The notes under the pieces: generated by a model
Told to the model about the DNA's origin: nothing
Database searches by the model: none
What the model saw: only the letters and a program-made list of their open reading frames with translations
In this document: positions 19,634 through 28,187 of the stretch, piece after piece
Numbering within the stretch: position 1 is the stretch's first letter
Layout: each line of letters starts with the position of its first letter
Program-made: the position numbers and the translations under genes
From: Mobiluncus porci
GTDB lineage: Bacteria > Actinomycetota > Actinomycetes > Actinomycetales > Actinomycetaceae
DNA: 64,000 nt
Direction: 5' to 3'
Assembly: GCF_009695935.1 (NCBI RefSeq)
Contig: NZ_VUMY01000003.1
Span: 62,001 to 126,000 of the forward strand

Positions 19634-21898
19634 ATGGACAGTTTTCGGGTCGTGCCTTTTTTGCGCCTAATCACCGCATTGTTGGCGGGGCTGCTGTTCA
19701 TTTCCCTAAACACCATCGCCCTTGTTGACCCCACAGCGAACCCCTTGAACACCCTCGGCACCCTAACTTCCCCGCAGGCCGCGGCCGCCATTCCGCCGCC
19801 GCGAAGCGAAGCCAAAATCGTCGGCCAAACCCCCATCATTACCCCCGAAACTAAAGAACTCATCCTCAATGTGACTTCCGCCTATCCCGGGGATCCCACC
19901 TCGGGAACCGTCAGCGTCAAAGTCGGAACCCGCACCCCCATCAATCAACAAACCCTGGAGAACTGGCTGGATGGGAGCCTCGACAGCGCCCGGGCGGGGC
20001 TAAAATCCGTGGCTACTGAAACGACCTCCCTGAAGCCGACTGAGACTTTGTTGACGCTGAATATCCCTATCGAGGCTCTCCCTTTTAGCGACCCGGAACA
20101 GTGGGGCCCGCGTTTCCTGGAAGTGACCTTTACGCCGAACGTGGACACGGACACGGAAACGGACACAGAAGCGAACGCAAACGCCGATGCTAAGCCTCCC
20201 GCGAATCAGGGCTCGAGTGATTTTGATCCGGCGGCGGAATTTTCGGCTCGTTCCCTTCTCCTGTGGGATTCTGGGGCGAGTTTTGAGCCGAGTCCGATGA
20301 TGATTCTCACTCCCTTGGTGACTTCCGCACGCGACATGGCCGCGACCTACGGCGAGGGCAGCGACAGCCCGATGTGGCTTCCCCAACGGCGCCTCCAAGA
20401 ACTCTGCCTCCTCGCCGCAAAATATCCCTTGACCTTGGCTTATGACCCGCTCTTACTGGCTGAAGATGAGTCTGGGGAGACCCAGGCAACCGACTATCTC
20501 AATAAACTTGGCGTCACCGTTCCGACTCGAAAAATCCCCGACCCGCCTGCCCCGGAGGAACCGCCAGCGTGGATGAAGGGACTGCCGGTGCCGAGCCCGT
20601 CCCCCTTTGAGCCGCTGCAACCGTTGGCCCAACTTCGCCAAGAGGGCAAATGCGGGACTCGCTCGTTTTTCTTTCTTCCTCCCGGGGATTTTGCGGCTTC
20701 TCAACTCACGTCTCTGCGCCCCGCGGAGCAAGCAGTTTTCCTTGATGCCTCCCAGAACCTTGCCGCGAAAGTCAGCCAAAAAATCCCCGATTACCAAAGC
20801 AAACTCATCCTTTGGCCTCCCGCTGATTCGGATAATGCCCCCGACACCAGCCAGTTCGCCGCGGAAATTGCCACTTGGGGAGCGCGCCCGCTCGTCCTCG
20901 AGGACACCGCGGATTTCACGACTCAGCCCGCTCCGAAAAGTTATGACCTCGACGCGAGACGCGAAGTCGTCATTAATGACACCAAGACCCAGGCCTGGGC
21001 GCTTAATTCCCAGTTAAGCAAGTGGTTAAGTCTCAAAGGGGCGGGCAATTTGACGGAACTCCAGACCCGTCAAATTCTCCTGGCTTCCACCGCCGTCTTC
21101 ACTCGGCAGCGCCCCTTTAGCCCGCGTCTCCTCGTCCTTTCCACCTCGCGCGACTACCTGCCTGATGCCTCGCTGAAAGCAACCCTTGATCTCTTGACGA
21201 GCGCCCGCTGGCTCAGTTTCCCCGATGCCTCCGAACTCACCCCCGATGACCGCGCGACTTCCTGGCTCTCTCCCGAGTCCGAGAATTCACCCCAGCCAGA
21301 TTCGCGACTCTCCGGAGACTTACGCTCGTTCCTCCGGCTTCACTCCGATGCCCAGTCTCTCGCGGCGGCGAGCCAAGAACCGGCGAAACTCCCCGCGATT
21401 TTCGATGCCCTAGCCGTGACCAACGCGCGGGCGAGCCTCGCCGCGCCCGCTGAAGAGTTAGTGTCGGAGCGCAGGCTTGTGGGTCTCATCAAAGCCCAGC
21501 CGGTTTCAGTCATCAACCTCATTGATGAACAGGCCAAAATCCCCGTCTCGGTCACCAATGGCCTCGATTCGCCGGTGACGGTTCTCGTGAATCTGAAGGC
21601 CTCCGACACGCGCCTCCAGTTTGGGAAGGTCAAGCCTTTGACAGTTCCCGCCGGCTCCACGGCCCAGGCGCGTATTCCAGTCAAAGCCGTGGGTCACGGG
21701 GATGTGACGGTGCGAGTGGGGCTCAGCAACCTGGAAGGTCAACAAGTGGGCACCGCGGAAACTATCCAGGTGCGGGTCCGCGCCGAATGGGAGTCCACCG
21801 GAATCTATGTTCTCGCCGGACTGCTTGTGGTGGTGTTGATTTTCGGCATCGGGCGGAAAATCATTAAGCGGACTCGTGGGACGAAGGTGAGCTCATGA
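19634..21898 (+). CDS. DUF6049-family secreted/membrane-anchored protein
   Basis: 754 residues. An N-terminal signal-anchor (about 9-30, LRLITALLAGLLFISLNTIAL), a long extracytoplasmic part rich in Pro, Ala and Thr with a TETDTEANANAD-type linker near 175, and one C-terminal membrane helix (about 723-743, YVLAGLLVVVLIFGI) with a basic cytosolic tail. Length and position directly before murJ match the actinobacterial DUF6049 family, which has no proven function but is thought to act in envelope assembly. Its stop overlaps the murJ start by 4 nt, indicating coupled expression. Confidence 0.8.
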   Translation: MDSFRVVPFLRLITALLAGLLFISLNTIALVDPTANPLNTLGTLTSPQAAAAIPPPRSEAKIVGQTPIITPETKELILNVTSAYPGDPTSGTVSVKVGTRTPINQQTLENWLDGSLDSARAGLKSVATETTSLKPTETLLTLNIPIEALPFSDPEQWGPRFLEVTFTPNVDTDTETDTEANANADAKPPANQGSSDFDPAAEFSARSLLLWDSGASFEPSPMMILTPLVTSARDMAATYGEGSDSPMWLPQRRLQELCLLAAKYPLTLAYDPLLLAEDESGETQATDYLNKLGVTVPTRKIPDPPAPEEPPAWMKGLPVPSPSPFEPLQPLAQLRQEGKCGTRSFFFLPPGDFAASQLTSLRPAEQAVFLDASQNLAAKVSQKIPDYQSKLILWPPADSDNAPDTSQFAAEIATWGARPLVLEDTADFTTQPAPKSYDLDARREVVINDTKTQAWALNSQLSKWLSLKGAGNLTELQTRQILLASTAVFTRQRPFSPRLLVLSTSRDYLPDASLKATLDLLTSARWLSFPDASELTPDDRATSWLSPESENSPQPDSRLSGDLRSFLRLHSDAQSLAAASQEPAKLPAIFDALAVTNARASLAAPAEELVSERRLVGLIKAQPVSVINLIDEQAKIPVSVTNGLDSPVTVLVNLKASDTRLQFGKVKPLTVPAGSTAQARIPVKAVGHGDVTVRVGLSNLEGQQVGTAETIQVRVRAEWESTGIYVLAGLLVVVLIFGIGRKIIKRTRGTKVSS

Positions 21899-24360
21899 GG
21901 CTCAACTCTTCCCGAGAAACCCGCGAGGTCGCCGCAGGAGTCGCCGCTACCCGCACGGGTCGTTCCTCCGCGATTATGGCCGCGGGAACCCTCGTAAGCC
22001 GCATCCTCGGCTTCGCCCGCCAATGGCTGCTGGTCGCCGCGATTGGCGGCTTCGGAATTGCCGACGCCTTCAACACCGCCAACACCTTGCCGAACACCCT
22101 CTACAACCTCCTTGCTGGTGGGGTCTTGAACGCCATCCTCGTCCCGACCATCGTGCGCGCCCTGTCAAAAAACCGCGGCAAAGAGGGAACCGACCAGGTC
22201 AATGCCCTGTTGACTCTCGCTTCCATCATCCTTCTGGGGATGGTGGTTGTGACGGTGATGCTTGCCTTACCAATCGTGATGCTCTATGGCGGGGGCATGC
22301 CCGATGACCTGTTCAACCTGACCGTCATCTTCGCGCTGTGGTGCCTCCCCCAGATTTTCTTCTACGGCACTTATGCCCTCCTCGGTCAAGTGTTGAACTC
22401 ACTTTCCAGCTTCGGCCCCTACATGTGGGCGCCGGTGGTCAACAACGTAATCGGTATCACCGGCCTCGTTCTCTTTATCCGCCTCTACGGAACCGCTCCC
22501 GCCGAAAACTTCGACACCTCCACCTGGGACGCCCCAAAAATCGCGCTCTTGGCAGGTTCAATGACTTTGGGCATCGCTTTGCAGGCACTCGTGTTGCTGT
22601 TCCCCCTCAAACGCCTTGGCTTCCAATTGCGCGCCAACTTCCAGTGGCGCGGGCTCGGTTTTCGCCACACCGGCAAGGTCGCAGCCTGGGCTTTCGCCGG
22701 AATTTTCGCGAACGCCTTGATGAACCTTATCGCCACCCGCATCGGCTCGGAGGCAAACGGCGCGGGCAATCTCGCCGGAGAGTTTTACCCCGCGACCTCG
22801 CTTTTCGGCTACGCCACGATGCTCTACATGCTCCCCCAGTCCCTCGTCACCATCTCGGTTTCCACCGCGGTTTTCACGGCTATGGCCTACCACGCGACCC
22901 AAAACGATTTTCCGGCGCTCTCCGAGGATTATCTCAAAGCGCTGCGCCTGTCCTCCCTGTTCACAATCCTGTTGGCGGGGATGCTCATCGTCGGGGCACT
23001 ACCGCTGGCGAACTTCACCGCCTCCGCCCTCCCCCCGGAGCAAGCCCAGGCTCTCGCCACCGTGCTTGTCATCTTGAGCCTCGGCATCCCTGGTCAGACG
23101 ATTTTCTCGACCAACACCCGGGTGTTTTATTCCCTCGAGGACACCCGCACCCAGTTCCTGGTGACTCTCCCCGCGCCGGTTCTCACCGGTCTTTTCGCGC
23201 TCGTCGCCCGCTTCGCGCTTCCCCCCGATTACTGGCTCGAAGTGACCCTTATCGGCGAGCCCCTGTCCCTGCTGGTGGGTGGGCTTATTGGGCTCGCTCT
23301 GTTGCGTCGCCGCGGGATCTCCGCCCACGTGATCCGGGACGCCAGCAGTCACTACCTGCGTTGCCTCGTCGCAGTGGTGTTGGCTGGGATTCCGGCCTGG
23401 CTCGTGTTGTATGGAGTCTTTGAAGTGCCGGATGAGAATTACACCATCGCCGACACTTTCTTTTCCGGCTTTATCCGCTCGCTCCTTGTCGGTTTCATCA
23501 TGGGCTCGCTCTATTTCTTCTTGACATGGGTCTTCAATGTCACCGAAGTTCGCGACACGGTGAAAACATTTGCTGACAAGGTGGGACGCAGACCCGCCGG
23601 AACGGCTACACTGGGAGAAAACGAGAGGAGCGCCATGTCAACCGACACTTCAGCGACCGAGAGCGCCTCCTGGAAAGCCGGCACTCGCAACGTTTTCAGC
23701 CAATCCTTTGCTGACGCCCGCCAAGCCGCCCAAGACAACGACAACGCCGTCAAAGTGGCTGCCGAAGAATCCAAACTCACCGTGAAAATTGTGGCGGTCG
23801 GCGTCGCGCTGGTCTGCATCATTGCCCTGGTGGTCTGGTTCTGGCCCCGCCCCCAAGCCACCACGGCAAATGAGACCCTGGATCTTTCCCCGCAAAGTGA
23901 GTTGAAGGTTGTCCCCGATGCCGCCCCCGCGCCACTCCCCATCGCCGGCGTGACCTCGATTTCGGGCAAGAACGATGGCTGGGATAACGCAGAAATGGCT
24001 CCGCTAGCTATTGATGGGAAACCGGAAACTTCCTGGAGAACCGATGCAATGCGAACCTCGACCCTCGTTGACGGACGCGGCTTCGGGCTCGCCATCAACC
24101 TCGGTGAAGCTCCGGTCAAGGTGCGGAAAGTCATCGTGACCTCCTCGGCGAAAGGAGGCGTGCTGGAACTGCGGCAAACGACCGCCCAAGATCCCAGCGG
24201 CGGCGCTTTGCTCGGTAGTCTGCCCCTTGCTGACACGGTGACCTATGAACTCGCCGAGCCGGTGGAAACCAACCAGTTGGTGCTGTGGTCCACCGAGATG
24301 CCGACCGGTCCGGGCGGAGGATTCCGGCTCACCGTTTCGGAAGTGCAGGTTCTCGGCTAG
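21895..24360 (+). CDS. murJ: MurJ lipid II flippase fused to a TM plus discoidin-like exodomain
   Basis: 821 residues. About 1-555 is the polytopic MurJ/MviN core, starting RSSAIMAAGTLVSRILGFAR with the conserved GTLVSR motif, followed by FGIADAFNTANTLPN. It moves lipid II across the membrane for peptidoglycan synthesis. A cytosolic linker follows, then one helix (about 629-651, VKIVAVGVALVCIIALVVWF) and a beta-rich exodomain (about 685-821) with DGKPETSWRT and a C-terminal SEVQVLG typical of discoidin/F5-8C-like folds. In mycobacteria a pseudokinase lies between core and helix; here only about 70 residues separate them. Confidence 0.92.
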   Translation: MRLNSSRETREVAAGVAATRTGRSSAIMAAGTLVSRILGFARQWLLVAAIGGFGIADAFNTANTLPNTLYNLLAGGVLNAILVPTIVRALSKNRGKEGTDQVNALLTLASIILLGMVVVTVMLALPIVMLYGGGMPDDLFNLTVIFALWCLPQIFFYGTYALLGQVLNSLSSFGPYMWAPVVNNVIGITGLVLFIRLYGTAPAENFDTSTWDAPKIALLAGSMTLGIALQALVLLFPLKRLGFQLRANFQWRGLGFRHTGKVAAWAFAGIFANALMNLIATRIGSEANGAGNLAGEFYPATSLFGYATMLYMLPQSLVTISVSTAVFTAMAYHATQNDFPALSEDYLKALRLSSLFTILLAGMLIVGALPLANFTASALPPEQAQALATVLVILSLGIPGQTIFSTNTRVFYSLEDTRTQFLVTLPAPVLTGLFALVARFALPPDYWLEVTLIGEPLSLLVGGLIGLALLRRRGISAHVIRDASSHYLRCLVAVVLAGIPAWLVLYGVFEVPDENYTIADTFFSGFIRSLLVGFIMGSLYFFLTWVFNVTEVRDTVKTFADKVGRRPAGTATLGENERSAMSTDTSATESASWKAGTRNVFSQSFADARQAAQDNDNAVKVAAEESKLTVKIVAVGVALVCIIALVVWFWPRPQATTANETLDLSPQSELKVVPDAAPAPLPIAGVTSISGKNDGWDNAEMAPLAIDGKPETSWRTDAMRTSTLVDGRGFGLAINLGEAPVKVRKVIVTSSAKGGVLELRQTTAQDPSGGALLGSLPLADTVTYELAEPVETNQLVLWSTEMPTGPGGGFRLTVSEVQVLG

Positions 24361-24437
24361 ACGAGGGACTAACGGCCCATTTCAGCAAAATTCCAGTGAA
24401 ATTTCAGGCGTGAATTCTTTCACTTAAAGAGAATTTG

Positions 24438-24463
24438 GGAACAAATCCGGCCCTATCTTGGTT
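24438..24463 (+). promoter_or_regulatory. SigR/SigH-type promoter candidate for trxBA
   Basis: GGAAC at 24438-24442 and GTT at 24461-24463, separated by 18 nt, match the GGAAY-N16-20-GTT form of actinobacterial thiol-stress sigma factors. It lies 44 nt upstream of the trxB start. The trxBA operon is a standard SigR/SigH target in Streptomyces and mycobacteria. Confidence 0.45.
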
Positions 24464-24506
24464 AGTATGCTTATAGGTTTGTGTCTCAACAATTCAAGGA
24501 GTCGAC

Positions 24507-25442
24507 TTGTACGACGTCATCATTATCGGATCCGGTCCTTCCGGCTACACCGCCGGAATTTATGCGTCCCGCGCGGCGTTGAAAACCCTAATCGTGGCGG
24601 GTTCTGTCGATACCGGCGGCATGTTGATGAACACGACCGCAGTCGAAAACTACCCCGGTTTCCCCGAGGGAGTGCAGGGTCCGGATCTCATGGACATGAT
24701 GCGTGAACAGGCCGAACGGTTCGGGTCCGAGCTCGTCTACGAGGACGCTACCGAGCTCGATTTGCGCGGGGATATTAAGACCGTCACGACTGATGAGGGC
24801 ACCTATCAGGCTAAAGCCGTCATCATTGCGACCGGTTCTGGATACCGGACTTTGGACGTTCCCGGCGAGGAGAAACACGTTGGCCACGGGGTGTCTTACT
24901 GTGCGACCTGTGACGGGTTCTTCTTCCGCGACCAGCCGATTATGGTCGTGGGTGGGGGCGACTCAGCCATGGAGGAAGCCACCTATCTCACTCACTTCGG
25001 TTCCTCGGTGACGGTGGTTCACCGGCGCGACGAGCTGCGTGCCTCCGCAGCGATGCAGGCGAAAGCCTTTGCTGACCCGAAGATTCAGTTCAAGTTCAAC
25101 AAGGTGGTGGAGTCCATTAATGGCGAAGCCAAGGTGGAGACGGTCACTTTGCGCGACACGGTCACGGGTCAGAAAGAAACCGTGGCGGTCGGGGGCTTGT
25201 TTATTGCGGCCGGTCACATTCCGCGAACTGAGCTCGTGAAAGACCAGTTGAAACTGGATGAACAGGGCAATATTTGGGTCGATTCCCCCACTACCGCAAC
25301 CTCCATGCCGGGCGTTTTTGCCGCCGGAGATGTCACCGACGCGATTTACCGACAGGCCATCACTTCGGCCGGAACCGGCTGTAAGGCGGCAATTGATGCC
25401 GAGCGGTATCTGAAAGACCAGGAAATTCAATCACAGATATAG
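24507..25442 (+). CDS. trxB: Thioredoxin reductase
   Basis: 311 residues. The TTG start at 24507 is supported by AAGGAG 5 nt upstream and because residues 2-10 (YDVIIIGSG) begin the FAD fold directly. Two dinucleotide motifs (GSGPSG and GGGDSA) and the redox disulphide CATC in SYCATCDGFF are present, with the C-terminal GVFAAGDV. It passes electrons from NADPH to thioredoxin in the cytosol. The trxA gene follows after 110 nt. Confidence 0.97.
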   Translation: MYDVIIIGSGPSGYTAGIYASRAALKTLIVAGSVDTGGMLMNTTAVENYPGFPEGVQGPDLMDMMREQAERFGSELVYEDATELDLRGDIKTVTTDEGTYQAKAVIIATGSGYRTLDVPGEEKHVGHGVSYCATCDGFFFRDQPIMVVGGGDSAMEEATYLTHFGSSVTVVHRRDELRASAAMQAKAFADPKIQFKFNKVVESINGEAKVETVTLRDTVTGQKETVAVGGLFIAAGHIPRTELVKDQLKLDEQGNIWVDSPTTATSMPGVFAAGDVTDAIYRQAITSAGTGCKAAIDAERYLKDQEIQSQI

Positions 25443-25552
25443 CGGTTTACCTGGGATTTCGAGGTGGGTTTGGATCATCTCTAGTCATTAGTTTTGCAAA
25501 ACAGTAGAATGAGTAACATAGCATAAGATGCAACGAAAGGAAGGCAACAATC

Positions 25553-25879
25553 ATGTCCAATGCTCCCGAAGTTGGTGAAAGCAATTTTCACACCGAGGTT
25601 CTAGAATCCGATCTTCCCGTTTTGGTGGATTTCTGGGCCGTGTGGTGTCCGCCCTGCCGCCAGATGGGGCCGATTATCGACCAAATTGCTACGGAATTTG
25701 GAGATAAGTTGAAGGTCGTGAAGTGCGATGTCGATAACAACCCTTCCCTCCAGGCCAAGTACCAGATTTCTTCCATCCCGACTTTCAATATTTACAAGGA
25801 TGGGGAGGTTGCCGCGCAGTTCATCGGCGGTCGCCCGAAGGCCCAGTTCCGCAGGGAAATCGAATCCGTAATCGGCTAG
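25553..25879 (+). CDS. trxA: Thioredoxin with CPPC active site
   Basis: 108 residues, normal thioredoxin length; GAAAGGAAGG lies upstream of ATG 25553. The active site reads WCPPC rather than the canonical WCGPC, while the cis-Pro loop (SSIPTFNIY) and C-terminal GGRPKAQF are as expected. The protein reduces disulphides in the cytosol using TrxB. The Gly-to-Pro change is expected to alter redox potential. A GGGTCAGACC hairpin lies 42 bp downstream. Confidence 0.95.
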   Translation: MSNAPEVGESNFHTEVLESDLPVLVDFWAVWCPPCRQMGPIIDQIATEFGDKLKVVKCDVDNNPSLQAKYQISSIPTFNIYKDGEVAAQFIGGRPKAQFRREIESVIG

Positions 25880-25920
25880 CGGCTCGTCCGGCTCCCGCTA
25901 AAGGCGTAGCGAAGCCGGGC

Positions 25921-25977
25921 GGGTCAGACCTCTTTGGGGTAATGACCGCAGGGAATGTAACCAAAAGGGTCTGACCC
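25921..25977. repeat. GGGTCAGACC hairpin repeat after trxA (probable terminator)
   Basis: GGGTCAGACC (25921-25930) pairs with GGTCTGACCC (25968-25977); the stem extends through CCGG outside and TTTGG/CCAAA inside. It is the fullest copy of the family also seen at 18787 and 19536 and sits where trxA transcription should end. Confidence 0.7.
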
Positions 25978-26012
25978 TCCGGCTTAGCCTCCACAAAGCT
26001 TGCCACAATCCC

Positions 26013-26053
26013 AAATTTCCCCGACTCCACCTTTAGCGGAGGCGGGGAAATTT
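26013..26053. terminator. Second hairpin in the trxA-aminotransferase gap
   Basis: AAATTTCCCCG (26013-26023) / CGGGGAAATTT (26043-26053), followed by TTGG. It ends 57 nt before the aminotransferase ATG, so it may also affect that gene's leader. Confidence 0.5.
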
Positions 26054-26110
26054 TGGCTCCTCAATCTTGGTGGCTAAGCTTTTCTTTAACCAAACTAAGG
26101 ATTTGATTGC

Positions 26111-27370
26111 ATGACTGTAGCTTCCGGAACTCCCCGCGTCGATTGGACGGACTCCTTTTCGTCGCGCGCCAAAAATCTTCAGGTGAGTGAGACTCGAGCC
26201 CTGTTCGCAGTGGCCTCCCGCCCGGAAGTAGTTTCTTTGGCAGGCGGGATGCCGAACCTCAAAGATCTTCCCCTGCATCAAATCGCCCGCTCTTTCGAGA
26301 GCTTATTCGCAGGTGACGGCGCGACCGCCATGCAGTACGGCGGAGGTCAGGGCTTTGAGCCCTTGCGGGAGCAAATTACTGACATCATGAGCCTTGAAGG
26401 CATCAATGCCTCGGCGGCGAACGTCACCATCACCGCCGGCTCTCAACATGCCCTCGACCTCGTTACCCAGCTTTTTATTGACCCCGGCGACCCGATTCTT
26501 GTCGAAGCCCCCTCCTATGTCGGGGCCCTGTCGGTGTTCCATTCCTATCAATGTGAGGTCCACCACGTTTTGATGGACGATGAAGGCCTCATCCCCGAAT
26601 CCCTTGATGAAGCCGCTACGGCGCTAGAAAAAGCTGGCCGGCCCGCAAAATTCCTCTACACCGTCCCGAACTTCCACAATCCCGGCGGGATGACGCTTTC
26701 TGAGGCGCGCCGGCCCGAGATTGTGGAGATTTGCGCACGCCATCACTTGTTGATTTTGGAAGACAACCCCTACGGGCTGCTTGGCTTTGACGGACACCTT
26801 TACCCCGCGATGCAGCCGCTAAATCCCGACGGCATCATTTATCTTGGGTCCTTTTCCAAGATGTTTGCCCCCGGCTTCCGCATCGGCTGGGCGCTGGCTC
26901 CCGACCAGATTACCGAGAAACTCGTGGTCGCGAATGAGACCGCGATTTTGTCCCCCTCGATGGCGGCGGAACTTTCGATTTCGACCTATCTTCGAGATTT
27001 TGACTGGTACGGCCAGGTCGATAAGTTCCGGGTGATGTATCGCGGGCGGGCTCGGGCCACGATGGAGGCTCTCACCAAGTACCTCCCCGAGTGTACCTGG
27101 ACGCATCCCGTGGGCGGCTTCTATACCTGGGTGCATTTCCCCCCTGGTATCAATACGAACGAGATGCTACCGCGAGCGGTGGAAAATCTCGTCGCCTACG
27201 TGTCAGGAACGGCCTTTTACGCCGATGGTCGCGGCGCGGATTACCTGCGCATCGCTTATTGCTACCCTCCCGAGGAGGAAATTCGCGAGGGCATCCGCCG
27301 CCTGGCTGTCACCTACGAGCAGGAAAAAGACCTCCTTGCCCGCGTTTCACCGGCGTCTAAGACCGCGTAG
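26111..27370 (+). CDS. PLP-dependent class I/II aminotransferase (2-aminoadipate/LysN-like)
   Basis: 419 residues from ATG 26111. Fold-type I signatures are clear: LAGGMPNLKDLP near the N-terminus, the glycine-rich ITAGSQHALD, NFHNPGG, LEDNPYGLL with the PLP-binding Asp, and SFSKMFAPGFRIGW carrying the Schiff-base lysine Lys250. The C-terminal YLRIAYCYP contains the substrate-carboxylate Arg. This pattern fits the broad-range MocR-related and 2-aminoadipate transaminase group rather than AspC. It would move amino groups between amino acids and 2-oxo acids. No DNA-binding domain is present. It is monocistronic. Confidence 0.9.
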   Translation: MTVASGTPRVDWTDSFSSRAKNLQVSETRALFAVASRPEVVSLAGGMPNLKDLPLHQIARSFESLFAGDGATAMQYGGGQGFEPLREQITDIMSLEGINASAANVTITAGSQHALDLVTQLFIDPGDPILVEAPSYVGALSVFHSYQCEVHHVLMDDEGLIPESLDEAATALEKAGRPAKFLYTVPNFHNPGGMTLSEARRPEIVEICARHHLLILEDNPYGLLGFDGHLYPAMQPLNPDGIIYLGSFSKMFAPGFRIGWALAPDQITEKLVVANETAILSPSMAAELSISTYLRDFDWYGQVDKFRVMYRGRARATMEALTKYLPECTWTHPVGGFYTWVHFPPGINTNEMLPRAVENLVAYVSGTAFYADGRGADYLRIAYCYPPEEEIREGIRRLAVTYEQEKDLLARVSPASKTA

Positions 27371-27475
27371 TGTCCTTGCTGCTTGTTTCTCCAGTCGCGT
27401 TGTCATGCGGACACGTGGGACCTGGATGTGGTTTTAAATTCTTCTTTTACAGAACCTTGCTCTGACAGCCCCCAT

Positions 27476-27895
27476 TCACAGGTAAGGATTTATGAGTTCT
27501 AATCCCGCAATCGCTTCGAAATCCTTCTCATTGCGGGTCGCCAGACTCGCCCGATGTGCCAAACAAATCCCCGCAATCTGCGCGTCATGACTGGGAATAG
27601 AGATACCGCGCAATTCGCAATCCACAGCGATTCTCGCGGTCATCTCTGCGGCAACTTCATCAAATGGCAAAACCTGGGAGGCTGAGAGCAGCGAACGAAA
27701 TACCGCCCACCTTGCTGCCAAGTCGGTGGATTTCCGCGTTTCCCCGAGCCGCAAGATCCCGTAACGGATTTCATGAACCGTGATGGCAGTAAGCGCCATC
27801 TCAGCTCCAGCGATACTCTCAGCCCAGTGAGTAATCCGAGGATCCGGATTCGGTGTCATTCGCTCCGAAATAATATTCGTATCCAGAATTATCAT
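27476..27895 (-). CDS. vapC: PIN-domain toxin (FitB/VapC family)
   Basis: 139 residues from ATG 27895, chosen because it overlaps the antitoxin stop by 4 nt (ATGA). The start MIILDTNIISERM with PNPDP follows the FitB pattern and holds the first catalytic Asp (residue 5). Further acidic residues appear in AVHEI-type TVHEIRYGI and in SHDAQIAG. PIN toxins are magnesium-dependent ribonucleases that cut tRNA or rRNA when free of antitoxin. The C-terminal NEKDFEAI is also conserved. Confidence 0.88.
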   Translation of the reverse strand: MIILDTNIISERMTPNPDPRITHWAESIAGAEMALTAITVHEIRYGILRLGETRKSTDLAARWAVFRSLLSASQVLPFDEVAAEMTARIAVDCELRGISIPSHDAQIAGICLAHRASLATRNEKDFEAIAGLELINPYL

Positions 27896-28131
27896 TGAAA
27901 TTCGGCCCATCGTAGGTTTTCGCTTCGCTGCTCGGTCAAGTCGATTCCTTCAAACCCGTGCAGGGCTTCATCAAGAAGCTGCAGGAGATTTTTTTCCTCC
28001 TGTTTAGGCTTGGTGGCTTCCGACAAAATCTCTCTCACCTCAGCCTCCATAGAGCGCCGATTACTGGCAGCCCGAAGTTTCAGCTGGTCGACGACTTCGT
28101 CATCAAGTTGTCGCACGGTTATGGTAGCCAT
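27892..28131 (-). CDS. Ribbon-helix-helix antitoxin (FitA-like)
   Basis: 79 residues. The N-terminal MATITVRQLDDEVVDQL and RAASNRRSMEAEVREIL match FitA-type Arc/MetJ DNA-binding antitoxins. The C-terminal half (LLQLLDEALHGFEG) would wrap the toxin. It overlaps the toxin gene by 4 nt and lies first, the normal order. Such pairs repress their own promoter, which should lie in 28132-28187. Confidence 0.88.
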   Translation of the reverse strand: MATITVRQLDDEVVDQLKLRAASNRRSMEAEVREILSEATKPKQEEKNLLQLLDEALHGFEGIDLTEQRSENLRWAEFQ

Positions 28132-28187
28132 CTTCTTATCTTCCTGTTTGCTGTCAATATGCTTTCACTGCTAGCATATCTGCTTCA

